A DNA stretch of 21,999 bases from the IMG/VR virus record IMGVR_UViG_3300042317_001264, positions 1 through 21,999 of that record. One strand, 5' to 3'. The notes under the pieces were generated by a model. That model ran no database searches and had not been told where the DNA came from. It saw only the letters and a list, made by a program, of their open reading frames with translations. The position numbers were made by a program, and so were the translations under genes. Each line of letters opens with the position of its first letter. Within the stretch, counting starts at the first letter, position 1. Source of the DNA: a virus. Positions 14,946-19,897 of this stretch are shown piece by piece.

Positions 14946-15131
14946 ATGGATAAGACGATTTATTTGGTTTCCGATTGCTGCTATGTTGAAAGCAACCCAG
15001 ATTACCAAGTCTGCTCATGTTGTGGTGAGCATTGCGAAATGGTTGTGGATGATTCGATCCATACTGCTATGATGGATGATTTCATCGAGTCAGACTATAT
15101 CCCCGGTTATGATGATGGTGAGGCTATCTAG
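14946..15131 (+). CDS. Small zinc-ribbon protein, copy 1
   Basis: This 61-residue protein has an N-terminal metal-binding motif: YLVSDCCYVESNPDYQVCSC then CGEHCEMVVDD. Five Cys and one His lie in a CC...CxxCxxHC order, typical of small zinc ribbons that phages and bacteria encode. The C-terminus is acidic (ESDYIPGYDDGEAI). The gene at 15,944 has the same motif in the same order and is a clear paralogue. A purine-rich leader (GAAAGAGAGTGAAAG) precedes the ATG. A regulatory or host-interacting role is possible but not shown. Confidence 0.72.
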   Translation: MDKTIYLVSDCCYVESNPDYQVCSCCGEHCEMVVDDSIHTAMMDDFIESDYIPGYDDGEAI

Positions 15132-15149
15132 TCTCACCTAATCGGGGGG

Positions 15150-15177
15150 TTGCGGCGGCGAAAAAGTTTGGTAGAAT
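15150..15177 (+). promoter_or_regulatory. Class-B promoter, copy 2
   Basis: TTGCGG, 16-bp spacer, TAGAAT. The spacer CGGCGAAAAAGTTTGG is nearly the same as in the copies at 14,225 and 16,094. A purine leader AAGAAAGAGAGAAGAG runs to the ATG at 15,203. Confidence 0.7.
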
Positions 15178-15202
15178 CAGCACACAAGAAAGAGAGAAGA
15201 GA

Positions 15203-15520
15203 ATGGAAAAGTTTCGAATCGTTGAAGAATACAAGCGTACAGTTCGTGGTATCTTCTATGGTATGGCGATCCCTTGCGACAAGCGTAGTGCCGATGGTGG
15301 TACGATTACCAGTGAGAAGGTATTGAAGTTCAATCGTTCAGCGTTGCGAAAGATTGGCAAGAGTAAGGTCGAAAAGGCTGACCCCCGCATGGTAGGTGGT
15401 GAGGATCGTATGCGTTTCCCGGTTGGCAAGCCCGGTTCCCCCGAAAGGGTGGTTGCTCTTGCAGAGCAATATGCTAGCCTCGCGGATGATGAGATGAGTC
15501 CCTTTACTGGAGATGAGTGA
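15203..15520 (+). CDS. 105-aa basic-to-acidic protein of unknown function
   Basis: The sequence starts MEKFRIVEEYKRTVRGIFYG and has a basic middle (KFNRSALRKIGKSKVEKADP) that may touch nucleic acid. It ends in an acidic tail (YASLADDEMSPFTGDE). It is much longer than the other genes around it. I recognise no domain. The ATG follows a continuous AG-rich leader from the class-B promoter. The 49-aa gene at 15,525 starts 4 nt after the stop, and is therefore probably co-translated. Confidence 0.65.
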   Translation: MEKFRIVEEYKRTVRGIFYGMAIPCDKRSADGGTITSEKVLKFNRSALRKIGKSKVEKADPRMVGGEDRMRFPVGKPGSPERVVALAEQYASLADDEMSPFTGDE

Positions 15521-15524
15521 GAAC

Positions 15525-15674
15525 ATGACCATTCAAGTACAAAATACACTCCATCGCCTTGTTGCTCACCACGGTTATTCGGCTACATTTGTACAGTATA
15601 TGGGAGAGGGTATATGTATGTACAGTATCGGAGGCATCATGTACCGCATTAGGGGGGATGGTACGATTCTCTAA
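15525..15674 (+). CDS. 49-aa protein of unknown function
   Basis: This short frame (MTIQVQNTLHRLVAHHGYSA then FVQYMGEGICMYSIGGIMY) starts 4 nt after the previous stop and has GAGTGAGA before the ATG. It ends 6 nt before hairpin repeat 2, as genes of this region do. The content looks like a small αβ protein: one helix, then a β-hairpin around GEG and GG turns. The place between a gene and a 3'-end repeat supports it as real. Confidence 0.6.
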   Translation: MTIQVQNTLHRLVAHHGYSATFVQYMGEGICMYSIGGIMYRIRGDGTIL

Positions 15675-15680
15675 GGATTC

Positions 15681-15764
15681 GACATAAACCCTTGATACGT
15701 AAGGACTTAAGCAAAAATCGGGCCCGCAATTTTGACGTAAGTGCTTATGAGACAATGACTTACG
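15681..15764 (+). repeat. Two-hairpin 3'-end repeat, copy 2
   Basis: The first hairpin is TAAACCCTT/AAGGACTTA, the middle is GGGCCCGC, and the second hairpin begins GACGTAAGTGCTTA and ends TGACTTACG. It starts 6 nt after the stop of the 49-aa gene. A second small hairpin, ATGCCA/TGGCAT, lies just downstream (15,774-15,792). Confidence 0.8.
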
Positions 15765-15884
15765 ACAAACTCTATGCCATGATTTTTGGCATGAAAATTG
15801 CTCTAGCATATGGTGTGCCAATATGGAAGAAAATTATGAAAAGTTTTGTCAAAATCTCTTGACACAAAAATTTCCAGATTTTTC

Positions 15885-15912
15885 TTGCATCCTAAAGAAT
15901 CCATGGTATAAT
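15885..15912 (+). promoter_or_regulatory. Sigma70-like promoter of the second zinc-ribbon gene
   Basis: TTGCAT, 16-bp spacer, TATAAT. A TCGATA follows immediately after the -10. A long AT-rich tract precedes it. Confidence 0.75.
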
Positions 15913-15943
15913 GTCGATATAAGAGAAAGAAAGAGAGAAAGAA

Positions 15944-16087
15944 ATGAATAAGATTGAAGTTTACTATTCCGATTGCTGTGGTGTTGAGATTGTTGGTGAT
16001 ATCGCTGGTCTCGAATTGTGTCCCCGATGCTGGGAACACTGCGACTGCGTTATTGAGGAAATCGACGATCCATCATGCCCCGCCTAA
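15944..16087 (+). CDS. Small zinc-ribbon protein, copy 2 (47 aa)
   Basis: This 47-residue protein (KIEVYYSDCCGVEIVGDIAG then LELCPRCWEHCDCVIEEIDD) shares the SDCCxVE, CxxC and EHC arrangement of the gene at 14,946 and ends soon after it. Seven Cys, five or more of them in that motif, give enough ligands for one zinc. It lacks the acidic tail of the first copy. The ATG lies in a pure AG leader (GAGAAAGAAAGAGAGAAAGA). The class-B promoter starts 6 nt after the stop codon. Confidence 0.75.
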   Translation: MNKIEVYYSDCCGVEIVGDIAGLELCPRCWEHCDCVIEEIDDPSCPA

Positions 16088-16093
16088 TGGGGG

Positions 16094-16121
16094 TTGATGC
16101 GGCGACAAAGTTTGGTAGGAT
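16094..16121 (+). promoter_or_regulatory. Class-B promoter, copy 3
   Basis: TTGATG, 16-bp spacer CGGCGACAAAGTTTGG, TAGGAT. The leader ATAGAAAAGAAAAGGAAAGAG repeats the pattern of the other two copies in slightly shorter form. Confidence 0.65.
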
Positions 16122-16143
16122 TATAGAAAAGAAAAGGAAAGAG

Positions 16144-16242
16144 ATGTACAAGGATTTTCTTAGCAATCTGATCGTTTGTTTTCTGCTGTTTTGTTGGGCA
16201 TATTTGTTCGTTCTGGTTCCGGCGTATTTTTTCTTTGGGTGA
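16144..16242 (+). CDS. 32-aa membrane peptide
   Basis: The frame encodes MYKDFLSNLIVCFLLFCWAY then LFVLVPAYFFFG. After seven polar residues the peptide is almost entirely hydrophobic and would span the membrane once. AAAGGAAAGAG lies before the ATG, and the METxT gene begins 3 nt after its stop. A membrane-acting role (lysis accessory, host-signal or stabiliser of another protein) is possible. I cannot choose between these. Confidence 0.6.
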   Translation: MYKDFLSNLIVCFLLFCWAYLFVLVPAYFFFG

Positions 16243-16245
16243 TGT

Positions 16246-16440
16246 ATGAGTGATAGTGAAAAGCAAGTTTTAGATTTCGTGAATAAGATGGAAACCGTTA
16301 CGCTTGGAAAATGGATGGTAAACATGCAAAATGTTTCCAGTAATGTTTCCGTCTATGCTAGAACGTTTCCCAATATGTGCGTTAGTTTCGCCGCTAGTGA
16401 ATTACTTCGACGTTATCACGAAAATAGAAATGATAACTGA
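16246..16440 (+). CDS. 64-aa 'METxT' protein, paralogue of the gene at 14,464
   Basis: The sequence starts MSDSEKQVLDFVNKMETVTL and ends FAASELLRRYHENRNDN. It aligns by eye with the METxT...W and SARELLFRYRED features of the earlier copy. The middle has lost its charged loop and is rich in Val, Ser and Asn. It follows the membrane peptide after 3 nt and is followed by the 62-aa gene after 10 nt. The neighbourhood is thus the earlier cassette with reordered parts. No known function. Confidence 0.65.
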   Translation: MSDSEKQVLDFVNKMETVTLGKWMVNMQNVSSNVSVYARTFPNMCVSFAASELLRRYHENRNDN

Positions 16441-16450
16441 AAGGAAATGT

Positions 16451-16639
16451 ATGAATAGCCTCGATAAAATTCTGTCTGCTATGCGAACTGGCAAGTATGG
16501 TAGCGTGGTGGATACTAAGGGTAAGATTCATGTTGGCATTATCAATTCACTATTGCGTGAAGATGGCAGTAATAAAAATTGGATTGTAACGGTGAGCAAC
16601 CGTACAGTTACTGAACAAGTGTTCATTCATGCTAGTTAG
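16451..16639 (+). CDS. 62-aa β-rich protein of unknown function
   Basis: I start at 16451 because AAAGGA lies 6 nt upstream; the same frame is open further back to 16331 but that overlaps the METxT gene. The protein (MNSLDKILSAMRTGKYGSVV, then KGKIHVGIINSLLREDGS and NWIVTVSNRTVTEQVFIHAS) alternates strands and turns like a small β-barrel. The partner of the earlier METxT gene, at 14,278, has the same appearance, so the two could be distant relatives. The hairpin repeat 3 begins 11 nt after the stop. Confidence 0.6.
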   Translation: MNSLDKILSAMRTGKYGSVVDTKGKIHVGIINSLLREDGSNKNWIVTVSNRTVTEQVFIHAS

Positions 16640-16650
16640 GGTTGTCTCGG

Positions 16651-16732
16651 CGTAAAGTCTTGAACCATAAGGACTTACGACGAGGCCGGGCGGCCCCCGG
16701 CGACGTAACTCCTTGTGGCTCAAGCACTTACG
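16651..16732 (+). repeat. Two-hairpin 3'-end repeat, copy 3
   Basis: Hairpin 1 pairs CGTAAAGTCTT with AAGGACTTACG with one bulge. The middle contains GCCGGG and CCCCGGC, which can pair with each other. Hairpin 2 pairs CGTAA with TTACG. This copy has the most GC-rich core. Confidence 0.8.
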
Positions 16733-16791
16733 ACGACTAGCAGAGCAAACGCTGTGCCGCAAAAAATAATCTTTTTTCTAAGATTTTCTGC

Positions 16792-16819
16792 TTGACAGTG
16801 CCGATGATTAGTGTAGAAT
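16792..16819 (+). promoter_or_regulatory. Sigma70-like promoter with CGAT spacer motif
   Basis: TTGACA, 16-bp spacer GTGCCGATGATTAGTG, TAGAAT. An A/T-rich stretch (AAAAAATAATCTTTTTTCTA) upstream may act as an UP element. Confidence 0.82.
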
Positions 16820-16846
16820 CCACGCATCACCCCAAGGGACTTTACA

Positions 16847-17038
16847 ATGTACGATTTCGAGGACATCAACGCGATTCTTGCTGATATGGCCGACGAGGGT
16901 ATTCTGGAACCGATGGTCGAGCCGATTGATGAGAACGACTGCCATCCGCTCGACTGGGCCGAAGTGGTCGGTTGTGCGGACGATATTTTTGACGAAGTGT
17001 ATCTTGACGAAGTGGGCGATCCGTGGTATCTTGTTTGA
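16847..17038 (+). CDS. 63-aa acidic protein without Lys or Arg
   Basis: The product begins MYDFEDINAILADMADEGIL and continues EPMVEPIDENDCHPLDWAEV. I count 12 Asp and 8 Glu among 63 residues and no Lys or Arg. Two Cys and several Trp are present. Proteins with this charge pattern and small size include DNA mimics that block host DNA-binding proteins, but no family motif is visible. A short AAGGG site precedes the ATG by 9 nt. It is followed after 13 nt by an even more acidic gene. Confidence 0.65.
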   Translation: MYDFEDINAILADMADEGILEPMVEPIDENDCHPLDWAEVVGCADDIFDEVYLDEVGDPWYLV

Positions 17039-17051
17039 AAAGGAGAAAATG

Positions 17052-17324
17052 ATGAGTCACCCTGATCCCTTGTTCGATCCCGATAACTCTGAGGATGATG
17101 ATATGAATTATGATGATCACGACGATTTCTATCAAGAGGTCGAAGATTACAACGATTATTATATCGAAGAAAATAGCGTGGACGATGATGACGACTACGA
17201 TGATAGCATGGACGGCGACCATGATAGTGCCATGACTTCAGCCGGTTGGGGAACCGATGAGGATTATGGATCGTATCACGATGATATTGACGCTTATCAC
17301 GATTACTATGGGGAGGATTTCTGA
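17052..17324 (+). CDS. 90-aa extremely acidic Asp/Tyr-rich protein
   Basis: I use the second of two adjacent ATGs (17052), which stands 6 nt from AGGAG; the first (17049) would leave only 3 nt. I count 29 Asp and 7 Glu, that is about 40 percent acidic residues, with no Lys or Arg and about a dozen Tyr. Stretches such as EENSVDDDDDYDDSMDGDHD dominate. It may be a DNA mimic (as phage Ocr and similar antirestriction proteins are), a metal-binding low-complexity protein, or a flexible linker. The amino-acid bias produces a long open frame on the other strand, which should not be taken as a gene. The next gene starts 2 nt after the stop. Confidence 0.7.
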   Translation: MSHPDPLFDPDNSEDDDMNYDDHDDFYQEVEDYNDYYIEENSVDDDDDYDDSMDGDHDSAMTSAGWGTDEDYGSYHDDIDAYHDYYGEDF

Positions 17325-17326
17325 AC

Positions 17327-17533
17327 ATGATCGATTACATTTGCGACAGCATCACGGTTGATAATGATTCGGAAGATGGAATGTTTCTTGGAAACAAGAT
17401 GGTTGTGATTTCTGTTCCAGAGTGCGCTAGTGCTGATCCTTTGGACAGGTACGATCACCTTGCGGCAATATCCGGGGCGTTGGAAAATGCTCTGGACTGC
17501 GATGTACGCTCGTTCAGTTACAACAAACTTTGA
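17327..17533 (+). CDS. 68-aa protein of unknown function
   Basis: The sequence begins MIDYICDSITVDNDSEDGMF and ends SGALENALDCDVRSFSYNKL. A β-like first half with a central VVISVPEC strand and a helical second half suggest a small αβ fold. It is acidic, but unlike its two neighbours it contains several Lys and Arg. It starts 2 nt after the previous stop. Its TGA lies in the first arm of hairpin repeat 4. Confidence 0.6.
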   Translation: MIDYICDSITVDNDSEDGMFLGNKMVVISVPECASADPLDRYDHLAAISGALENALDCDVRSFSYNKL

Positions 17534-17613
17534 CGCAAACCCTTGCCGCGTAAGGACTTGCGTCGCGGCGGGCGGGCCGATTTTGACGTAAGTGCTTACT
17601 GCACAAGCACTTA
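17532..17613 (+). repeat. Two-hairpin 3'-end repeat, copy 4
   Basis: Hairpin 1 pairs GACGCAA with TTGCGTC, so the T-A pair of copy 1 has become C-G on both sides. Hairpin 2 pairs TAAGTGCTT with AAGCACTTA perfectly. The loop GCCGCG could pair with the downstream CGCGGC. Confidence 0.85.
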
Positions 17614-17632
17614 GAAAACATTACAGTTTTTC

Positions 17633-17661
17633 TTGACAAGTGTCGATAAGTATGGTATTCT
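17633..17661 (+). promoter_or_regulatory. Sigma70-like promoter giving a leaderless transcript
   Basis: TTGACA, 17-bp spacer with TCGATA, TATTCT. The -10 ends 6 nt before the ATG at 17,668. It is the only promoter of the set with a 17-bp spacer. Confidence 0.75.
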
Positions 17662-17667
17662 AACATC

Positions 17668-17838
17668 ATGAGCAAGCGAAAAAAGAGTATCGTTGTGCAA
17701 CTGAATGTGCGTCCATTGTGGGCTATCGGCATGGGTCATCACGACCACAAGAGCGGAAGCGGACAGCACGACAATCGACCAAAGCGACTTCGCACTCGCG
17801 GAGCCAAGAATCGACAGGCCGTGAGGGATGGTTGGTAG
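17668..17838 (+). CDS. 56-aa basic His-rich protein, probably leaderless
   Basis: The product (MSKRKKSIVVQLNVRPLWAI then GMGHHDHKSGSGQHDNRPKR, LRTRGAKNRQAVRDGW) is strongly basic in its first and last thirds and has a His/Gly/Ser centre. It could bind nucleic acid or a metal, although no domain is recognised. No Shine-Dalgarno site lies before the ATG, and the predicted transcription start coincides with the ATG. The charge is opposite to the acidic genes just upstream. The next stretch (17,839-17,897) holds a short AATCC-TAC-GGATT dyad and nothing else I recognise. Confidence 0.65.
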   Translation: MSKRKKSIVVQLNVRPLWAIGMGHHDHKSGSGQHDNRPKRLRTRGAKNRQAVRDGW

Positions 17839-17897
17839 TCCTACCTAATCCTACGGATTTGGATTGTGTGGATGTAGTCAGCCAAAAAATAGATCTC

Positions 17898-17925
17898 TTG
17901 ACAAATTAGATTTCTCGACTAAAAT
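17898..17925 (+). promoter_or_regulatory. Sigma70-like promoter of the PD-(D/E)XK gene
   Basis: TTGACA, 16-bp spacer, TAAAAT. This one has no CGATA in the spacer; TCG occurs near the -10. AAAGGAG lies 8 nt from the ATG at 17,946. Confidence 0.72.
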
Positions 17926-17945
17926 ATCGTTCAAAGGAGAAAACG

Positions 17946-18407
17946 ATGCTTACTCTTCGACATTTTCGTAAGATCGAGAAGGAAATCAAGGGACTGAAAA
18001 AGTGCCAAAGTATTTATAGCCGGAAAAAGAATGCTCTGTGCTATAAACTTTCTAAGATGGGTACTCAGCACAGGGCCAACGCTATTGAGCGTATGATTCG
18101 TGATTATTTAATCACTATGGGTAATAGGGTTGATTATTTTGGTGGTAATCATTCTTATGATATGATTGTAAATGGAAAAAAGGTAGAAGTAAAGTCCTCC
18201 CTTGCACAACCCATATCTGGTAAAAAGTATCGTTATAGGTTTCAAAATATCAAAAGTGGTTATTTTCACGAAATTATTTTAGTATTTGTTACCCCAAAGG
18301 GTATCAAGATCAAACGCATGAATAAAAATCGTTTGGAAAATCAAATCAGATATGCTAGGTGTTATTCAAATGGTAAGACTTTAGAGTTAAAAGAACTAGC
18401 GGCCTAA
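17946..18407 (+). CDS. Probable PD-(D/E)XK-type nuclease
   Basis: The 153-residue protein begins with a basic helical segment (RHFRKIEKEIKGLKKCQSIY). From about 45 the sequence fits a restriction-endonuclease-like core. IERMIRDYLITMGNRVDYFG gives the first helix and strand, then SYDMIVNGKKVEVKSS (about 70-85) provides an Asp and the Glu-Val-Lys pair. HEIILVFVTPKGIKIKRM (about 108-125) forms the last strands. Phages use such proteins as homing-type, resolvase-like or defence-evading nucleases. The Asp-x(9)-Glu-x-Lys spacing is compatible with catalysis. The gene is AT-rich compared with its neighbours, suggesting later acquisition. Its product family is not certain, and a non-catalytic relative cannot be excluded. 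Confidence 0.65.
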   Translation: MLTLRHFRKIEKEIKGLKKCQSIYSRKKNALCYKLSKMGTQHRANAIERMIRDYLITMGNRVDYFGGNHSYDMIVNGKKVEVKSSLAQPISGKKYRYRFQNIKSGYFHEIILVFVTPKGIKIKRMNKNRLENQIRYARCYSNGKTLELKELAA

Positions 18408-18418
18408 AGTTTTGGCTC

Positions 18419-18446
18419 TTGACAAACGATAAAAACAATGTAGAAT
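18419..18446 (+). promoter_or_regulatory. Sigma70-like promoter of the micropeptide pair
   Basis: TTGACA, 16-bp spacer AACGATAAAAACAATG, TAGAAT. It starts 12 nt after the nuclease stop codon with no hairpin repeat between. Confidence 0.82.
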
Positions 18447-18468
18447 TGTGCAGAACAAGGAGGTTCTC

Positions 18469-18540
18469 ATGGATGGGGCAATTGTGCTTATTGTGGTGGT
18501 TATGATTATTGGTCTAATTGTGGAGATATTGTGGAAATGA
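18469..18540 (+). CDS. 23-aa membrane micropeptide
   Basis: The frame (MDGAIVLIVVVMIIGLIVEI then LWK) is a single hydrophobic helix with an Asp near the N-terminus and a Lys at the end. It is supported by a perfect AAGGAGG ribosome-binding site, 5 nt before the ATG, and by a promoter about 23 nt upstream. Its last bases overlap the start of the next micropeptide in an ATGA arrangement. Possible roles are a toxin-like membrane peptide, lysis accessory or regulator of a membrane protein; none is shown. Confidence 0.65.
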   Translation: MDGAIVLIVVVMIIGLIVEILWK

Positions 18541-18617
18541 TTAGTAGTTTTCATGCTTTTGTAATTATCTCTTGTGCTTTTATCATGTATTTTGCCATTA
18601 TGACCGATAGTTTATAA
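18537..18617 (+). CDS. 26-aa membrane micropeptide, coupled to the 23-aa gene
   Basis: The frame (MISSFHAFVIISCAFIMYFA then IMTDSL) is a second hydrophobic helix with one Cys. It starts by ATGA overlap with the 23-aa gene, so ribosomes finishing there would reinitiate. Its TAA lies within hairpin repeat 5. Two tiny membrane peptides of similar length in one unit suggest a partner pair, though no sequence link shows it. Confidence 0.55.
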   Translation: MISSFHAFVIISCAFIMYFAIMTDSL

Positions 18618-18696
18618 ATCCTTGTGCTGTAAGGACTTAGATCAAAACGGCGAGGCCCGGCTCGACGTAAGTGCTTGATTCTCAACAACTTGCATC
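18612..18696 (+). repeat. Two-hairpin 3'-end repeat, copy 5
   Basis: Hairpin 1 pairs TCCTT with AAGGA and TAA with TTA. The middle CGAG-GCCCGG-CTCG is a small hairpin itself. Hairpin 2 pairs GACGTAAGT with ACTTGCATC with one mismatch, and C/A-type changes are mostly balanced. Confidence 0.78.
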
Positions 18697-18722
18697 AAAA
18701 AAATTTTTCTAAAGATTACCTC

Positions 18723-18750
18723 TTGCGTTGGCCGATAAATATGGTATGCT
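18723..18750 (+). promoter_or_regulatory. Sigma70-like promoter with CGATA
   Basis: TTGCGT, 16-bp spacer TGGCCGATAAATATGG, TATGCT. An A/T tract (AAAAAAATTTTTCTAAAG) lies upstream of the -35. Confidence 0.75.
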
Positions 18751-18775
18751 TGAGATTCACCAAGGGAGAAAGATG

Positions 18776-19084
18776 ATGACTCATGTTGAAGCGGTTAGGA
18801 TGGTTCGTGGCAAGCGGAATGCGGAGCGTCGCAAGGTTGGCAACAATACCTACGCGAAGATTCTGAGCGATGGTAGCGTTGGAATCATGCTGCATAGTAC
18901 CTATGTGGTCAAGATTCATGAGGATGGTACTTATACCCTGAATAGTGGGGGTTGGCAAACCTTGACCACTAAGGATCGTATCAATCAGTATAGCCCGCGT
19001 TATGTTTTCCAGAAGAACTATGAATGGTTCGTGAAAATCAACGACAAGCCGTATCCGTTTATCGACGGGATGGTGGTGAGTTGA
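18776..19084 (+). CDS. 102-aa conserved phage protein with a 'TLNSGGW...TTKDRIN' motif
   Basis: I start at the second of two adjacent ATGs (18776), 7 nt from GGGAG; the first (18773) would be too close. The protein has YAKILSDGSVGIMLHSTYVV followed by KIHEDGTYTLNSGGWQTLTT and KDRINQYSP. This strand-and-turn pattern is familiar from many phage proteins of unknown function (HxTxVV...pDGtxtLnSGGWxTxTTkdRIN). The N-terminal 25 residues are basic. It overlaps the next gene by 4 nt. The family has no role I can name. Confidence 0.75.
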   Translation: MTHVEAVRMVRGKRNAERRKVGNNTYAKILSDGSVGIMLHSTYVVKIHEDGTYTLNSGGWQTLTTKDRINQYSPRYVFQKNYEWFVKINDKPYPFIDGMVVS

Positions 19085-19278
19085 AAAATATCAACCAGAT
19101 TTTGAAAGGATTGGGAAAACTTGGTTTTAGGGTAGAGTTTTGTGATGGTAGTTTGGTCAAGTTATATCCGGCAGATTCTAGCCAACCTTTTTATTCATTA
19201 CATGTGGGAGAACGTGCGATTCACCCGCTAAAGAGGTTTGCCAAGAAAAACTGGAATATCGAACTTGACAAGGTGTGA
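19081..19278 (+). CDS. 65-aa protein of unknown function, TTG start
   Basis: A TTG at 19081 overlaps the previous TGA as TTGA; the frame is also open back to 19024, but only by overlapping the previous gene. The product (MKNINQILKGLGKLGFRVEF then HPLKRFAKKNWNIELDKV) is a short basic αβ protein, with two strands in VEFCDGSLVKLYP. The coupling supports the TTG start. The last part overlaps the next promoter (from 19,265), which is unusual for this region. Confidence 0.55.
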   Translation: MKNINQILKGLGKLGFRVEFCDGSLVKLYPADSSQPFYSLHVGERAIHPLKRFAKKNWNIELDKV

Positions 19279-19292
19279 GATGATGGTATACT
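19265..19292 (+). promoter_or_regulatory. Sigma70-like promoter inside the end of the 65-aa gene
   Basis: TTGACA, 16-bp spacer AGGTGTGAGATGATGG, TATACT. The -35 lies in coding sequence, and there is no hairpin repeat between this gene and the next. Confidence 0.75.
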
Positions 19293-19325
19293 TGTGACAT
19301 AAGGTAACTAACTGAAAGGAAAAAG

Positions 19326-19733
19326 ATGAACGATTTTATTGCTGCTGCTCTGGTTTCTACGATTTGTCTGGTTGGTCTGGTCTGCTTTGTGTTGTTTCAT
19401 ATCTATCGTGGATTGAATGATTCGCTGATTACTGCTAGGATCGGTAGTGTTTATAACTTTGAGTATGAACAGCCGGTTACTGGTGATCCTGAGCGTTTTA
19501 TGGCTAAGGTAATTAGTGTGCATCGTCTTAGCAATGATAGTATCGCTAGGCTGAATGCTACTAGCCGTTATCGAAGACACGATGGACAGTTTGTGCGTAC
19601 TCATCATCTGGTAACTGCTCAAACGCCGGATGGTAAGATTCGCAATTTCTACGCCGAACGTACTCGCAATGTTCGTCGCCCCCTCTTGGGTGGTACGCTC
19701 TTCAAGAGTGGTTTGGCCGCTATGATGTTCTGA
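19326..19733 (+). CDS. 135-aa membrane-anchored conserved phage protein
   Basis: An N-terminal hydrophobic segment (AALVSTICLVGLVCFVLFHI, about 7-26) is a likely single membrane span. The rest is soluble: IGSVYNFEYEQPVTGDPERF (about 39-58), then ARLNATSRYRRHDGQFVRTH and QTPDGKIRNFYAERTRNVRR with the end PLLGGTLFKSGLAAMMF. I recall this 'VYNFEY.QP..GdPeR...' and 'RRPLLGG.LFksG' pattern from other phage proteins of unknown function. AAAGGA lies 5 nt before the ATG. The protein would sit at the membrane with a basic C-terminal domain inside the cell, although the topology is inferred. Confidence 0.75.
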   Translation: MNDFIAAALVSTICLVGLVCFVLFHIYRGLNDSLITARIGSVYNFEYEQPVTGDPERFMAKVISVHRLSNDSIARLNATSRYRRHDGQFVRTHHLVTAQTPDGKIRNFYAERTRNVRRPLLGGTLFKSGLAAMMF

Positions 19734-19749
19734 ATATCGCCCCATCGCT

Positions 19750-19829
19750 CTAAGTTCTTGCTACCAAAGGACTTAGGGCGAGATGGGCGGGCCGGCCGCG
19801 ACGTAAGTGCTTACTTATCAACCACTTAG
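19750..19829 (+). repeat. Two-hairpin 3'-end repeat, copy 6
   Basis: Hairpin 1 pairs CTAAGTTCTT with AAGGACTTAG over ten positions with one wobble. An outer stem of CCCATC with GATGGG may extend it. The middle is GGGCGGGCCGGCC. Hairpin 2 pairs TAAGTG with CACTTA. Confidence 0.83.
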
Positions 19830-19849
19830 GATTTTCTAAAGAAAACCTC

Positions 19850-19877
19850 TTGACAAGCCGATACTATCTAGTAGAAT
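19850..19877 (+). promoter_or_regulatory. Sigma70-like promoter with CCGATA
   Basis: TTGACA, 16-bp spacer AGCCGATACTATCTAG, TAGAAT. A TTTTCTAAAGAAAA palindrome precedes it as a possible UP element. Confidence 0.85.
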
Positions 19878-19897
19878 GACTCGAACAGGAGAAAATT

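Noticed and set aside
15859-15884. TTGACA at 15859 as a promoter
   Set aside because: No -10 hexamer lies 15-19 bp downstream; the promoter with TTGCAT at 15885 explains the gene.
16720-17328. A 202-codon frame on the minus strand across the acidic genes
   Set aside because: It mirrors the Asp-rich plus-strand codons; its Arg/His/Pro composition is what reverse reading of GAT/GAC gives. There is no ribosome-binding site, and two well-formed plus genes occupy the same bases.
19308-19745. A 145-codon minus-strand frame opposite the membrane-anchored gene
   Set aside because: The plus-strand gene has promoter, ribosome-binding site and a recognisable pattern; the antisense is low-complexity Thr/Ser/Asn.
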